Positions 8,330-14,488 of a stretch of DNA of 38,881 nt are shown here, piece after piece. A program made the translations under genes and the position numbers. Within the stretch, counting starts at the first letter, position 1; the number at the start of each line of letters is the position of its first letter. The notes under the pieces were generated by a model. The model was given only the letters and a program-made list of their open reading frames with translations, searched no databases and had not been told where the DNA came from. The stretch comes from Nitrososphaerota archaeon. Lineage in GTDB: Archaea > Thermoproteota > Nitrososphaeria > Nitrososphaerales > UBA183. The DNA lies in the NCBI GenBank assembly GCA_029785685.1, contig JAFLZE010000010.1:1-38881 (forward strand). Reading direction: 5' to 3'.

Positions 8330-8646
8330 GCCGGTTCCCCCTTCAGGGCTCGCCCCAGCGTCTCCCTTGAGGGGGAGCCGAGCATTCTTCCATCGACCCT
8401 GTAAATCCTGCACCTGAGGCCGAAGTCGCTGGATTCCCTTGCGGTCTGGTCGACGTCGACCCCGTCGACTCTGACGGTCGGCGAACCCAGGAATCGGAGC
8501 TTTTTCGCATCCTCCTCAGATTCGACCCTGATGAGGACGATGCGGGCGTCCAGGTCCTCCTGCTTCACCATCTCTTCTAGGTCTTTCAACGTTGTCTTGT
8601 AGGTTGGGCAGCCCTCGAAGTACAGCAGCTCCACAGTCTTGCTCAT
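8326..8646 (-). CDS. Thioredoxin-fold protein with single active-site Cys
   Basis: A 106-residue thioredoxin-like protein starting at ATG 8646, one base after the padR stop. It has VELLYFEGCPTYKTTL, a C-P-x-Y site with only one cysteine, then the cis-Pro strand FLGSPTVRVDGVDVD and a later cysteine (LRCRIYRVDG). This matches the DUF-type thioredoxin-like family often found beside mercury and arsenic genes. It may carry out monothiol chemistry or bind a metal; the role is inferred from context. Confidence 0.75.
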   Translation of the reverse strand: MSKTVELLYFEGCPTYKTTLKDLEEMVKQEDLDARIVLIRVESEEDAKKLRFLGSPTVRVDGVDVDQTARESSDFGLRCRIYRVDGRMLGSPSRETLGRALKGEPA

Positions 8647-8647
8647 G

Positions 8648-9007
8648 TCACCACCACATCTCCCTGAGCTGCGAGACACCCTCGAGCCACTCGCCTCTGA
8701 ACTTGTCGTAGTCCTTCAGCGCCTCCTTCCCCTTCGCCGTGATCCTGAACGGCCTCTTGGCCTTCTCCCCCTTCGCCTCGCTCCGCGTCTGTTCGATGTA
8801 GCCCTTCTCCTCGAGCCACGTCAGCGTCGGATATATCGCTGAGGGACCCGGCCTCCACATCCCCCTCGTCCTCTGGAAAATCTCCTCCATCATCTCGAAG
8901 CCGTGCATCGGCCTCTCGGAGAGCAGCCGGAGGATGTAGGGCTTGAGCATGCCCTGGGGCACGACGTTCACCCTGAAGGGGCCGCACCTGCACCATCCTC
9001 CCGGCAT
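8648..9007 (-). CDS. PadR-family transcriptional regulator
   Basis: A 119-residue winged-helix regulator. The PadR core is clear: GMLKPYILRLLSERPMHGFE, PSAIYPTLTWLEEKGYIEQT and ITAKGKEALKDY. The unusual N terminus WCRCGPF carries two cysteines that could form part of a metal or redox sensor. It is transcribed with the downstream redox and zinc genes and lies next to a 6-bp inverted repeat (9220-9235) upstream of its operon, a likely operator. Confidence 0.9.
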   Translation of the reverse strand: MPGGWCRCGPFRVNVVPQGMLKPYILRLLSERPMHGFEMMEEIFQRTRGMWRPGPSAIYPTLTWLEEKGYIEQTRSEAKGEKAKRPFRITAKGKEALKDYDKFRGEWLEGVSQLREMWW

Positions 9008-9013
9008 CGCCCT

Positions 9014-9199
9014 CTACTCCTTCTTTTCCTTGAGTGACTGGATCCTCTTCTCCAAGGCGGTTATCTCAGACTCCAGGCCCGCCTTGTAGTCCTCCAGCTC
9101 CTCCACCGCTTCGTCCCTGCTCGTGGGCCTAAAATAACCAGGCCCGGAGCAGCTGCAGCCGCACTGGCCACCCCATCCGTATCTTTGCATGTTTTGCAT
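9014..9199 (-). CDS. DUF5320-like small cysteine-rich coiled-coil protein
   Basis: A 61-residue protein. The N terminus is glycine/cysteine-rich (GWGGQCGCSCSGPGYF) and the C-terminal half is a charged coiled coil (ELEDYKAGLESEITALEKRI). This matches small DUF5320-type proteins that accompany PadR and iron-sulfur or redox genes in archaea and anaerobes. It is the first gene of the minus-strand operon and lies six bases before padR. Function unknown; metal binding through C-x-C-x-C is likely. Confidence 0.7.
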   Translation of the reverse strand: MQNMQRYGWGGQCGCSCSGPGYFRPTSRDEAVEELEDYKAGLESEITALEKRIQSLKEKKE

Positions 9200-9219
9200 C
9201 GCCTCTGACTATACTCCTC

Positions 9220-9235
9220 ATATCAGGGATGATAT
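9220..9235. promoter_or_regulatory. Inverted repeat in the divergent padR/arsR intergenic region
   Basis: ATATCA-GGGA-TGATAT, a perfect 6-bp inverted repeat, lies 21 nt upstream of the DUF5320/padR operon start. Its spacing and AT-rich arms suit a PadR dimer. Which regulator binds is inference. Confidence 0.5.
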
Positions 9236-9265
9236 AAGAGTTGCTTTCCGCGGTCTCGCCAAGAC

Positions 9266-9292
9266 TTTTAAGTGGATGCGTATATGCGAATA
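9266..9292 (+). promoter_or_regulatory. TATA box and shared palindromic operator before arsR
   Basis: A TATA-like TTTTAAG (9267-9273) is followed by ATGCGTATATGCGAATA (9276-9292), then ATG 9304. The 17-bp motif matches 16 of 17 positions of the motif upstream of the SQR-like gene (7547-7563). A repressor bound here would cover the start of transcription, as expected for ArsR-family autoregulation. Confidence 0.65.
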
Positions 9293-9303
9293 TCCTGTTA
9301 GAC

Positions 9304-9636
9304 ATGCCGGACCGGATCTCTGAACTGCACGCAGAACTCTGCAAGACGCTCGGAAGCGCGACCAGGATTGAAATTCTGAACGCCCTGAGGAGAGGAGAGA
9401 AGACCGTAGGGGAGCTCTCCGCCGCTCTTCGAGTCAGGCAGCCCAACATATCTCAGCACCTCGCCGTCCTCAGGCAGAGGGGCGTGGTGACGACAAGGAA
9501 GGACGGAGTGAACATCTACTACGGCGTTTCGAATCCCAAGATAACCCAAGCGTGCGAACTGATGAAACAGGTCCTCGTCGCGCAGCTGAAGGAGGGCGTG
9601 GAGCTGACGAGGCTCACCAGTCCGGCGAGGCGATGA
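9304..9636 (+). CDS. ArsR-family winged-helix regulator
   Basis: A 110-residue ArsR-type repressor: LCKTLGSATRIEILNALRRG, the recognition region VRQPNISQHLAVLRQRGVV, then the wing DGVNIYYGVSN. The C-terminal helix is ITQACELMKQVLV. Cysteines (C13 and one in the last helix) could sense sulfide, persulfide or metal, but the classical ELCVCDL arsenic site is missing. It therefore differs from the second ArsR at 18817. It is coupled to a methyltransferase gene that starts at the next base. It probably controls itself and the SQR-like operon. Confidence 0.88.
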   Translation: MPDRISELHAELCKTLGSATRIEILNALRRGEKTVGELSAALRVRQPNISQHLAVLRQRGVVTTRKDGVNIYYGVSNPKITQACELMKQVLVAQLKEGVELTRLTSPARR

Positions 9637-10248
9637 ATGACTTCGGTGACAGGGAAGGAGTGCTGCGCTGCCGACAGGCGCATCCCCGCGTTCGTCACCG
9701 ACAACCCCGTCCGACGTTTTCTCGCGCCCCCGACCAAGCTGGTTTCGAGGTTCCTCTCGGGAGGAGAGGTCGCCGTGGACCTGGGGTGCGGGCCTGGCTT
9801 CCACACCCTGGAGATGGCGAGGAGGGTCGGGCCGAACGGTAAGGTCTACGCCGTGGACTTCGACCGCGGAGCGATCGAGAAGCTCAGCCGGAAAGCGAAG
9901 AGGCTTGGCTGCTCCAACGTGGAGGCGCACGTCTCTTCGGCGGCAGATGTCGGGTTCGTACTGAGCTCCTCCGTCGACTTCGTCCTGGCCGGGGGCCTGC
10001 TCTGCTGCATGGCCGACCATGCGGGCGCCCTGGGTGAGATCAGGAGGATACTCAAGCCGGGCGGGTCGGCGTACCTGAGCGTCACCAGGACATTCGTCAG
10101 GAGGGGGAGGATGGGGGTGGACGGAGAGGAGTGGCGCAGGACACTTGAGGGGTTCAGGGTGGTGGAGAAGGGCAGCGGGCTGGCGGGCCGGTGGGCGGTG
10201 GTGGCTCTGGATGGCACGGCCGTCGAGGGAGGCCGAGCAAAGCGATGA
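9637..10248 (+). CDS. SAM-dependent methyltransferase, ArsM/UbiE-like
   Basis: A 203-residue class I methyltransferase. Motif I is VAVDLGCGPGFHTLEMARRV, motif II is VYAVDFDRGAIEKL, and the later RRILKPGGSAYLSVTR is the usual post-I/III region. The N terminus begins TGKECCAADRRIPAF with a CC pair. The protein is shorter than typical ArsM and lacks a full set of arsenite-binding cysteines (one further CC pair lies in GGLLCCMADH), so the substrate is open. It starts one base after arsR and overlaps the next gene as ATGA. Context suggests detoxification of a metalloid, chalcogen or thiol. Confidence 0.8.
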   Translation: MTSVTGKECCAADRRIPAFVTDNPVRRFLAPPTKLVSRFLSGGEVAVDLGCGPGFHTLEMARRVGPNGKVYAVDFDRGAIEKLSRKAKRLGCSNVEAHVSSAADVGFVLSSSVDFVLAGGLLCCMADHAGALGEIRRILKPGGSAYLSVTRTFVRRGRMGVDGEEWRRTLEGFRVVEKGSGLAGRWAVVALDGTAVEGGRAKR

Positions 10249-10694
10249 CCACGCACGGCGACGCGCAAGGGACGGGGTCCGGCCCTCTACGGGCGGGTCT
10301 GACTGCGATGCCTGCGCTGCTCATCTTCCAATTTGCGCTGGGCATGTGGGTCAACCTCTACGTGTCAATCCCGCAGCCGGCCCCAGGATACGGGATGATG
10401 GGAGTCATGTCGGCGGTCATGTACTCCATTGGCGCGCCCGTGCTCATGCTGCACATGATGCTCGGCTGGCTCATGGCCGCTGGAGCGCTCATTGTGCTCG
10501 TGCTCTCTCTCCTCGAGGGCAGGACGACTGTAATCGGGCTGGCGGTCGTGGGTCTGGCCTCGGTGCTGCTCGCCGGCCTGGGCGGCCTGTTCTTCTTGTT
10601 CTCGGGCGGGGACAACGCCTATTCTTATTTCATGGCGCTGGCTTTCGTCTCCGCATTTTCCGCTTACTTCTCGGCGCTCGCCATCGCGAGATAG
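10245..10694 (+). CDS. Four-helix integral membrane protein
   Basis: A 149-residue membrane protein from ATG 10245, overlapping the methyltransferase stop. Four hydrophobic helices are visible: ALLIFQFALGMWVNLYV, a methionine-rich loop and MSAVMYSIGAPVLMLHMMLGWL, LIVLVLSLL / GLAVVGLASVLLAGLGGLFFLF, and YFMALAFVSAFSAYF. A His in the second helix (LMLHMMLG) resembles heme-ligating four-helix b-type proteins, but I count only one clear ligand. Function unknown; possibly a membrane partner in the redox/metal response. Confidence 0.75.
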   Translation: MTTHGDAQGTGSGPLRAGLTAMPALLIFQFALGMWVNLYVSIPQPAPGYGMMGVMSAVMYSIGAPVLMLHMMLGWLMAAGALIVLVLSLLEGRTTVIGLAVVGLASVLLAGLGGLFFLFSGGDNAYSYFMALAFVSAFSAYFSALAIAR

Positions 10695-10746
10695 GAGGGA
10701 ACCGAGGAGGCGTCCCCCTTCAGGTGGGACGGGAGCGAACTCGCGA

Positions 10747-10863
10747 ATGAATCCGCGGAAGAGGACGGCGCACCTGGAACAGGTGGTCGAGAGGATGTCC
10801 TCACGCTGGCCGAGGGCGGGGGATGCGGTCAGGAAGTTCTATGCCAGGAAGTACGGTCTCTGA
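10747..10863 (+). pseudogene. C-terminal remnant of a secretion ATPase
   Basis: A 38-codon frame ending in GDAVRKFYARKYGL and a stop. This almost repeats the last residues of the secretion ATPase at 4332-5882 (GEAVRKFYVKKYGL). The preceding segment (LEQVVERMSSRW) also resembles its last helix (ERASYIESMVTDKR). No motor domain is left. I read it as the tail of a lost second copy, although a small independent gene cannot be excluded. Confidence 0.5.
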
Positions 10864-10923
10864 CAGGTCTGCAGTAGGCCACGCCTCCGGCTTTGTTATT
10901 AGCGACTCGCCCGTCTTCATCCA

Positions 10924-11109
10924 ATGCGGGACTTCGACGACGCCCTGGTCAAGCTGTTCCAGCCAATGGGGGCACCGATTCTTGAGGCCCGGATTCTGTC
11001 AAGGTTCTACAGGAGCCGCGGTGCAAGGTACGAAAGGGGAGACATGCTAGTCTTCGCAGACGAGATTGCGGAGGCAAGGCGCCTGTTCGGTGGTGCAATG
11101 CCAACCTGA
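10924..11109 (+). CDS. Small hypothetical protein (61 aa)
   Basis: MRDFDDALVKLFQP is followed by ILEARILSRFYRSRGARYERGD and ADEIAEARRLFGG. The pattern of alternating hydrophobic helices and charged residues looks coding. A TATA-like TTTGTTATT at about 10893 precedes an almost leaderless ATG. The family is not recognised; the size and charge would fit a small nucleic-acid-associated or regulatory protein. Confidence 0.5.
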   Translation: MRDFDDALVKLFQPMGAPILEARILSRFYRSRGARYERGDMLVFADEIAEARRLFGGAMPT

Positions 11110-11219
11110 CACACCTGTCTACTCGTCCTCCATCCTCCGTTAAATCGGCCCCGGTTTCCCGAAGCATCGGGCTCCCTCGGGCGGGGAATTAAATAGGAGT
11201 CGCAGCTATTGGGTCACAA

Positions 11220-11513
11220 ATGGCCGAGAAGGTTCCGGGCTGGATAGAAAGGCTTCTTCTTCCTAGGTTGAGTTCCATAGAGGGCGAGTTGAAGGCGCTT
11301 AAGGGCGAACTAAATGGCCTCAGGGGAGAGATGAGGGGCGAGTTCAAGGCCGTCCACTCAGAGACCAGGCGGCTCGACGAGAAGATCGATTCGCTCAGGA
11401 ACGAGACCCTCACCAGGTTTGACGGCATTGAAAAGCGGCTTGATTTCGCCAGGGACTTGGGAGTCCTACAGACCAAGGTTACGGAACTCGAAGCCAGGCT
11501 GCCAAAGGCCTGA
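11220..11513 (+). CDS. Coiled-coil protein (97 aa)
   Basis: After MAEKVPGWIERLLLP the protein is a continuous heptad-patterned helix (SSIEGELKALKGELNGLRGE and on to LDEKIDSLRNETLTRFDGIE and VTELEARLP). A TATA-like AATTAAATAG (11187-11196) lies 24 nt before ATG 11220, giving a leaderless transcript. It is likely a small structural or oligomerising protein; function unknown. Confidence 0.65.
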   Translation: MAEKVPGWIERLLLPRLSSIEGELKALKGELNGLRGEMRGEFKAVHSETRRLDEKIDSLRNETLTRFDGIEKRLDFARDLGVLQTKVTELEARLPKA

Positions 11514-11761
11514 GTCTTCCAAGGCCACCCGACGAATTGAATCCTCCTGCCCAAGAGAGGAAAGATGAAACGACTTCGCCGGAACTAACTAGCTTCCAAC
11601 CTTGTTGATGCGCCCGGGTGCGTGCGTTGTCCAACCATTGTGGTAAGCGCAGATTACAAGAATTTGAAAGTGTCATACGACCAATTCGGTCAGCAGCTTC
11701 ATCTGACCAGGAGGCGACATTTGCTAGCGCTTTCGTCCTCTGAGTGCCATCGGTCCATCCA
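11514..11761. other. Intergenic, left flank of the toxin-antitoxin array
   Basis: No gene supported. The region ends at repeat copy B and forms the left edge of the toxin-antitoxin/repeat array. Confidence 0.5.
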
Positions 11762-11811
11762 TTTCGATACCATTTCTAGCTGCGGTTTTGCACCGGTTCC
11801 CGCCGGGCCCG
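11762..11811 (+). repeat. 50-bp dispersed repeat, copy B
   Basis: Begins TTTCGATACC, has TGC-GGTTTT-GCA in the middle and ends CCCGCCGGGCCCG. Same length and orientation as copies A, C, D and E. It is the left boundary of the array, 183 bp before vapB-2. Confidence 0.85.
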
Positions 11812-11963
11812 CGTAGTCTGAGATAGACTCTGCATGCTAGAAATGGCTGGAATCGGGCCATTTGATGCACAATGTACTTCAGGCGGACTCCCCAACGACA
11901 CAGCAGATTGCAACGCTTTCAGCATCCTCCCTACCACCTTCAGTAGACTCGACTGCCAGCAGG

Positions 11964-11992
11964 CTTAATAATCTATGGACTATAGTCCATAG
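11964..11992 (+). promoter_or_regulatory. Promoter with 20-bp perfect palindrome before vapBC-2
   Basis: A TATA-like CTTAATAAT (11964-11972) is directly followed by CTATGGACTATAGTCCATAG (11973-11992), a perfect 20-bp palindrome ending two bases before GTG 11995. This is an ideal operator for the VapB dimer or VapBC complex. Confidence 0.75.
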
Positions 11993-11994
11993 CC

Positions 11995-12195
11995 GTGTCT
12001 ACGACCGTAGAAGTCAAGAGGAACACGGCAAGGGTGTTGGAGGAACTGAAGAAGAAGTATGGGGCTAGGAGCATCGATGAGACAGTAAAGCGTCTGATTA
12101 GCAAGGCTGAGAACATCCCGGACTCCAAGTTCGGTTCTCATCCCGAGATGAAGGCGTTCAGGCGAGAGGACGAGGCAAGGTTCCATGAGCTATGA
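11995..12195 (+). CDS. VapB-type antitoxin (second vapBC)
   Basis: A 66-residue antitoxin. The N terminus STTVEVKRNTARVLEELKKK fits a ribbon-helix-helix or VapB DNA-binding region. Then comes ARSIDETVKRLISKAENI, and a basic/acidic tail ending EDEARFHEL that should bind the toxin. GTG 11995 is chosen because it abuts the operator. It overlaps vapC by 11 bp, giving coupled translation. Confidence 0.8.
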   Translation: MSTTVEVKRNTARVLEELKKKYGARSIDETVKRLISKAENIPDSKFGSHPEMKAFRREDEARFHEL

Positions 12196-12571
12196 ATACG
12201 TCATAGATTCTTACGCCTGGATCGAATACTTCAAGGGCACCAAGTCGGGGAAGGTCGTCCGCCTGTATGTGGAGGGTGACCGTGCCGCCACTTCGACCCT
12301 GTCCCTTGCCGAGCTCAAAGAGAAGTACCTCAGGGAGAGATGGCCTTCGTTTGAAGATGACTTGCAGTTCATGTCTGCGCGGACATTTGTTGCCCCAGTT
12401 GACCGTTCGATAGCCCTCCTTGCTGGCGAGCTGAACCACAGGCGGAAGAAGACCGTCAAAGATTGGGGGATGGCTGATTCCGTCATTTTGGCGACTGCCA
12501 GAAGTGCGTCGGCGAAGGTCGTGACCGGGGATCGCCACTTCGAGGGCTTGCCGGAGGCAATCATCGTCTGA
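12185..12571 (+). CDS. PIN-domain ribonuclease toxin (second VapC)
   Basis: A 128-residue PIN-domain toxin. The acidic residues are Asp8 in YVIDSYAWIEYF, Glu in LSLAELKEKYL, Asp in GMADSVILATARS and Asp in VTGDRHFEGLP. The family cleaves structured RNAs such as tRNAs when antitoxin is lost. It differs clearly from vapC-1 at 2837 (different motif neighbourhoods and length), so the two are not recent duplicates. Confidence 0.88.
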   Translation: MSYEYVIDSYAWIEYFKGTKSGKVVRLYVEGDRAATSTLSLAELKEKYLRERWPSFEDDLQFMSARTFVAPVDRSIALLAGELNHRRKKTVKDWGMADSVILATARSASAKVVTGDRHFEGLPEAIIV

Positions 12572-12604
12572 CCCCGTCCAGTGCGTGGAAACTTCGACAC
12601 TTCG

Positions 12605-12690
12605 GCAGGTCAAGGGTGCGAGTCCCGGCGACCCAATTTGTTCTCAAATGCACCGGGCAGGTTCGAACCCACGGCGTAACGAACCCGGTG
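12605..12690 (+). repeat. tRNA-like fragment and hairpin before repeat copy C
   Basis: GGGTGCGAGTCCCGGCGACCCA (12615-12636) resembles a tRNA T arm plus 3' acceptor strand, without a matching 5' half. It is followed by a hairpin: CACCGGG (12651-12657) pairs with CCCGGTG (12684-12690). The loop holds GGTTCGAACC, which resembles a B box. The tRNA resemblance is suggestive only. Confidence 0.4.
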
Positions 12691-12692
12691 AA

Positions 12693-12742
12693 TTACGATA
12701 CCGATTCCAACTGCGATTTTGCACCGATTCCCGTTGGGCCCG
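12693..12742 (+). repeat. 50-bp dispersed repeat, copy C
   Basis: Begins TTACGATACC, has TGC-GATTTT-GCA and ends CCCGTTGGGCCCG. It lies between vapBC-2 and the RHH-RelE module. Confidence 0.85.
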
Positions 12743-12843
12743 TAAAACTCAATATGAACTCTGTTTGACCGAAGAAGCCAGAATCAAGCTGTTAGCCAGT
12801 CTGGAGGGCCCGGGCGGAGATCCCAGCGGTCGCACCAGGGCAG

Positions 12844-12873
12844 CCTTAAATACAAGTCTGCGGTGTATGACAC
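12844..12873 (+). promoter_or_regulatory. Promoter and short inverted repeat of the RHH-relE module
   Basis: A TATA-like CCTTAAATAC (12844-12853) is followed by GTGT-ATG-ACAC (12863-12873), a short inverted repeat directly before ATG 12877. Position suggests an operator for the ribbon-helix-helix antitoxin; the repeat is short, so confidence is limited. Confidence 0.45.
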
Positions 12874-12876
12874 GTA

Positions 12877-13092
12877 ATGAGCGAAGCGGTATCGGTGCGG
12901 CTGCCCGAGGATATAGCTAAGCGCTTGGATGAGTTGTCAAAATCGCTTGATCGCCCCAAGACCTACATCGTAACCAAAGCGTTGAGGGAGTACTTGGAGG
13001 AGTACGAAGACTACCTCATAGCGTTGCATCGGTTGAACGACAAGGACGACAGGGCAGTCTCCGAGAAAGAACTGGTCGAGCTTGGCCAGTAA
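12877..13092 (+). CDS. Ribbon-helix-helix antitoxin (CopG/ParD/RelB-like)
   Basis: A 71-residue antitoxin. The N terminus AVSVRLPEDIAKRLDELSKS is a textbook ribbon-helix-helix strand and helix, followed by PKTYIVTKALREYLEEYEDY. The tail HRLNDKDDRAVSEKELVEL is acidic and suited to cover the RelE active site. It overlaps the toxin gene by 11 bp. It should bind the promoter as a dimer and repress the operon. Confidence 0.88.
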   Translation: MSEAVSVRLPEDIAKRLDELSKSLDRPKTYIVTKALREYLEEYEDYLIALHRLNDKDDRAVSEKELVELGQ

Positions 13093-13333
13093 GATTCTGT
13101 ACAAAGCATCAGTCCGCCATGATCTGAAGAAGATTGACAAAGGGAACCAGGAGAGGATCTTTCATCAGATTAGAGAATCTCTAGCAGGCAGTCCAACGGG
13201 TGGTGAGCCTCTGCACGGTGAGTTTGCGGGGCTCTTCAAGCTGAGAGTTGGAGATTATCGGGTCATCTACGCGTTGGTTGGGGAGGATGTGCTTGTACTG
13301 CGAATCAGACACCGGAGCAGGGCCTATGGTTGA
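13082..13333 (+). CDS. RelE/ParE-superfamily toxin
   Basis: An 83-residue toxin from TTG 13082, overlapping its antitoxin. The fold-diagnostic run is ASVRHDLKKIDKGNQERIFH, then GEPLHGEFAGLFKLRVGDYR, VIYALVGEDVLVLRIRHRSR and AYG. Arg and His residues near the end (RIRHRSRAYG) are where RelE-type ribosome-dependent mRNA cleavage residues lie; a ParE-like gyrase poison cannot be excluded from sequence. Confidence 0.88.
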   Translation: MASKILYKASVRHDLKKIDKGNQERIFHQIRESLAGSPTGGEPLHGEFAGLFKLRVGDYRVIYALVGEDVLVLRIRHRSRAYG

Positions 13334-13376
13334 GCAGTCCGAGAGTTCGGGTCCGGTTCTAGCACGGTATACCGAG

Positions 13377-13430
13377 CGGGTCCCGTCGGGCCCGCGGACT
13401 TGAACCCGTTCGGGTTCGATTCCCAGTCCG
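13377..13430 (+). repeat. Partial repeat (copy F) plus hairpin
   Basis: The last 18 bases (CGGGTCCCGTCGGGCCCG region, 13377-13394) match the 3' end of the 50-bp repeat; the 5' part has diverged. Directly after it an outer stem CGGACT/AGTCCG (13395-13400, 13425-13430) encloses an inner stem GAACCC/GGGTTC (13402-13417). This is the same plan as at 3400-3439, but the outer stem differs in sequence at nearly every pair. Confidence 0.6.
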
Positions 13431-13496
13431 TGTCCATTCGATTGCTCTTGTCTAACGAACGATTGCCGGGAGGAGCTCGGACTCTCCGTTGGGCCT

Positions 13497-13530
13497 GAAC
13501 CCGCTCGGGTCGGTGTCCCGTCGGGCCCGC
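13497..13530 (+). repeat. Partial repeat (copy G)
   Basis: GTCCCGTCGGGCCCGC (13515-13530) matches the 3' end of the 50-bp repeat and is preceded by GAACCCGCTCGGGTC (13497-13511), a variant of the inner hairpin. It sits seven bases from the stop of the convergent hicA gene. Confidence 0.5.
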
Positions 13531-13536
13531 AAATGG

Positions 13537-13728
13537 TTAGCCCAACAGCTCTACGAAGGCATCTTTTGTCAGCCCAGCCTGTTCGATGATGCTGAGTAGC
13601 GTTCCCGGCTTGATTCCATCGTGCCTGGGTACTATCACTCTCCGCTTGCCGTCGGACGATGATAGAGCAATGTGACTTCCACTCTGTCTGACTACAAAGA
13701 ATCCCTTCCTCGAAAGAACCTTCAGCAC
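13537..13728 (-). CDS. hicA: HicA-family mRNA interferase toxin
   Basis: A small dsRBD-like toxin. FFVVRQSGSHIALSSSDGKR includes the catalytic His of the GSH motif; then VIVPRHDGIKPGTLLSIIEQ and AGLTKDAFVELL. HicA cleaves mRNA and tmRNA. The GTG start at 13728 cuts off the usual first helix. The frame continues upstream as RLPVASWRDVLKVLSRKGF and stays open to CTG 13767, overlapping the hicB stop, so the true start is probably that non-canonical CTG. Antitoxin first, toxin second is a common order. Confidence 0.85.
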   Translation of the reverse strand: MLKVLSRKGFFVVRQSGSHIALSSSDGKRRVIVPRHDGIKPGTLLSIIEQAGLTKDAFVELLG

Positions 13729-13759
13729 ATCCCGCCATGAAGCGACCGGGAGTCTCTTG

Positions 13760-14008
13760 TCAGACAGTCACTTCAACAACTTCTTTCTTTCCAGCTACTC
13801 TGTCAAGCTCCTCGACTAACTTGAGCTCCTCCGGAAAGGATTCCAGGTATAGGCCGATGGCTTCCTTGATGTTGGCAAGCGCCTCCGCGCGTGTTTCTCC
13901 TTGGCTTATTGCGGCGGGTACTTCGACACACCTCACCGAATAACCTCGCACATCTTCCTTTCGAAGCACCACGGTGAACTTCCGTCCTTTCACGACCGCT
14001 CTCTTCAA
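13760..14008 (-). CDS. hicB: HicB-family antitoxin
   Basis: An 82-residue HicB protein with the partially degraded RNase H fold: FTVVLRKEDVRGYSVRCVEV, PAAISQGETRAEALANIKEA and IGLYLESFPEELKLVEEL. No C-terminal DNA-binding domain is present, so autoregulation would have to come through the complex or another protein. It is the only module of the array on the minus strand, while the flanking repeats keep the plus orientation. Confidence 0.88.
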   Translation of the reverse strand: MKRAVVKGRKFTVVLRKEDVRGYSVRCVEVPAAISQGETRAEALANIKEAIGLYLESFPEELKLVEELDRVAGKKEVVEVTV

Positions 14009-14099
14009 GCTAGGAAAACCGCGGCTGGACGAGTATAAGGGTTCTGTGGGAGGTCGGAGCTTCTTGGGGACCAGGCACCGGTGAAAGTGTTCCGTGCCG

Positions 14100-14149
14100 T
14101 TTCGATACCAATCCTAACTGCGAATTTGCACCGATTCCCGTCGGGCCCG
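14100..14149 (+). repeat. 50-bp dispersed repeat, copy D
   Basis: Begins TTTCGATACC, has TGC-GAATTT-GCA and ends CCCGTCGGGCCCG. It is preceded by a bulged stem (GGCACCGG near 14075 with CCGTGCC near 14092). It lies between hicBA and relBE; the similarity with copy E continues a few bases past the 50-bp core (CACTCAC). Confidence 0.85.
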
Positions 14150-14317
14150 CACTCACCCGAGATCGGTCCTCGGCACGGCCCTTGACCGAATCAGAGAGGC
14201 CAGGAGTTTGGGCAGGAAACAATGATGGCTCACCGGGCAGTTTCGGAGTCTAATAGCGGTCAAGAGTCGAACGCGGATAGTGGGATTTAATTATCTCGGG
14301 TTGATGCTTTTGTGACG

Positions 14318-14488
14318 ATGGCGACGACCCTTGAGAAGGAATTGAGGCTGATCCGCGAGCGCCTCGACTCCATCGAAGACGCCCTGGGAGAGGAGATGTC
14401 CGACGATGACAAAAAAGCCAGGGTTGAAGCGCTCAAGGAGCACAGGGAGGGCAGGACCGTCCCCTTCGCCAGGAAACACAATCATTGA
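14318..14488 (+). CDS. RelB-like antitoxin (56 aa)
   Basis: A short, highly charged protein: ATTLEKELRLIRERLDSIED, then ALGEEMSDDDKKARVEALKE, ending VPFARKHNH. The first helix resembles short archaeal RelB-type antitoxins, which neutralise RelE by wrapping. A TATA-like ATTTAATTA (14285-14293) lies 24 nt before. It overlaps the toxin start by four bases (TTGA). GTG 14312 is an alternative start. Confidence 0.75.
   Translation: MATTLEKELRLIRERLDSIEDALGEEMSDDDKKARVEALKEHREGRTVPFARKHNH

Noticed and set aside
12605..12636. Complete tRNA gene
   Set aside because: Only a T-arm/acceptor-like 3' end is present; no matching 5' acceptor strand, D arm or anticodon arm can be built.
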